A stretch of 64,000 nucleotides of DNA from Dechloromonas denitrificans (GTDB taxonomy: Bacteria > Pseudomonadota > Gammaproteobacteria > Burkholderiales > Rhodocyclaceae). The position numbers and the translations under genes were made by a program. Below are positions 63,342-64,000 of this stretch, in pieces (the first letter of the stretch is position 1; every line of letters starts with the position of its first letter). The notes below the pieces were generated by a model. That model did no database searches, had not been told where the DNA came from, and worked only from the letters and a program-made list of their open reading frames with translations. Location: NCBI RefSeq assembly GCF_020510665.1, contig NZ_CP075187.1:2456001-2520000 (forward strand), written 5' to 3'.

Positions 63342-64000
63342 TTATCCTGCAGCAGCGAGCCCATTCGATTCGACGGCAACGATCGCCTTGGCCTGATTGA
63401 AATCCTCGGCATAACCGGCAGCATAGAGGCAGCAGGCGAGCTGATTGGCAATCGGTTTGGGCAGCGGAATTTGTCGATCCAGTACGCGCTGGATCCATTT
63501 TGCCGTCGTTGCCGCATCGGCTGACTCAGGCAGGCTGGGCAAACTGCGCAGGCTTTCGTGTTCGGCTTCAAAAAGCACGTTGACCGCGCCATCGTGCACG
63601 TACTCAAGGCGGGGGCGACGTTTCGGATTGGCAAACGGCTCGCCCTCCGTACCACGCAGCAGAATTCCGCGCTCGCCCCGGGCAACCAGCATGTTGCGCA
63701 TCAGCTCGATGAAATCAGGATGCGTGGCGGCCGCAACCAGCACTGCCTCCTGGTGGAACGGGCTAAGCATCTTGACCAGGCTGTGGGCGCTGCTCCGGAC
63801 GCCCATCCGACTGCGCAGCGACAACAGATTATGCAAACCGGGACACAGCAGGCTGAGTGGGGCAAAAGCCAGGCCTTTCTCGGCCAGACTGTTTTGTGCC
63901 TGCAGCACCGAGGTCACCGGCATGATGCCCAATTCGCGCAGAACCTGTGCCGTAGTCACCCGGCCAAAACCTTCAATCAGGCCATGCACCAGTACAGGCA
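63342..64000 (-). CDS. ybiB: YbiB/TrpD2-like protein (C-terminal part, cut by the window edge)
   Basis: The frame is open to the window edge; 219 residues up to the stop are present. PVLVHGLIEGFGRVTTAQVL is the TrpD-superfamily segment matching YbiB, a DNA-binding relative of anthranilate phosphoribosyltransferase that is not a tryptophan enzyme. RMGVRSSAHSLVKMLSPF and GERGILLRGTEGEPFANPKR support this. The N-terminal third lies beyond the window. Genes of this family often sit in nitrate assimilation clusters in betaproteobacteria. Confidence 0.82.
   Translation of the reverse strand, partial: PVLVHGLIEGFGRVTTAQVLRELGIMPVTSVLQAQNSLAEKGLAFAPLSLLCPGLHNLLSLRSRMGVRSSAHSLVKMLSPFHQEAVLVAAATHPDFIELMRNMLVARGERGILLRGTEGEPFANPKRRPRLEYVHDGAVNVLFEAEHESLRSLPSLPESADAATTAKWIQRVLDRQIPLPKPIANQLACCLYAAGYAEDFNQAKAIVAVESNGLAAAG

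Overview
The window looks like the chromosome of a betaproteobacterium, most likely of the Rhodocyclales (Dechloromonas/Azonexus-like). I infer this from the high GC content, the accA-tilS-dapA-bamC block, a NarX/NarL pair beside an assimilatory nitrate/nitrite cluster, and the large number of PAS, GGDEF, EAL, HD-GYP and hemerythrin signalling proteins. No 16S gene is present, so the placement is an inference.

Bases 1 to about 10.5 kb are accessory DNA. They hold an ArdB/KlcA-type antirestriction gene, a VapE-type helicase/primase gene, several small unknown genes, a NYN-domain putative ribonuclease and a putative uracil-DNA-glycosylase-like protein. Two insertion sequences have landed here: an IS3-family element that splits a 115-codon reading frame, and an IS1182-family element at a stop codon. 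A membrane-protein gene carries a run of nine G that puts it out of frame. The block ends at a HicB-like orphan antitoxin gene and tRNA-Ser(UGA). No integrase is visible.

From 10.8 to 29.9 kb the genes are mostly housekeeping: a BAX-inhibitor-1 family membrane protein, rlmD, an Ala/Pro-rich lipoprotein, an operon of alkA-like gene, accA, tilS, dapA and bamC, two HDOD proteins, an MBL-fold hydrolase, an MFS transporter with a coupled 44-residue membrane peptide, an Uup-type ABC-F protein, a chemoreceptor and tRNA-Arg(CCU). An IS4-family element splits the BI-1/rlmD terminator, and a second IS3-family element lies downstream of bamC.

From 30.1 to 39.6 kb five signalling genes lie head to tail with 4-base overlaps or a 2-base gap: a REC-PAS-PAS-GGDEF-EAL-REC protein, a histidine kinase, a REC-HD-GYP protein, a REC protein and a hemerythrin-histidine kinase. 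This looks like a multi-input phosphorelay acting on cyclic di-GMP. An aminopropyltransferase-like gene, narX-narL and a GGDEF cyclase follow.

From 45.3 to 64 kb lies an assimilatory nitrate/nitrite island: an NrtABD-type transporter, the ANTAR antiterminator NasT, a CbiX-type chelatase for siroheme, the transporter NarK, the nitrite channel NirC and the siroheme nitrite reductase NirBD. The nrt, narK and nirB transcripts each begin at a sigma-54 promoter with NtrC-like upstream sites and carry a leader with paired hairpins of the kind bound by ANTAR proteins. Two PP2C phosphatase-Ser/Thr kinase fusion proteins flank narK. The right edge has a LysR/MFS divergent pair and a truncated YbiB/TrpD2-like gene.
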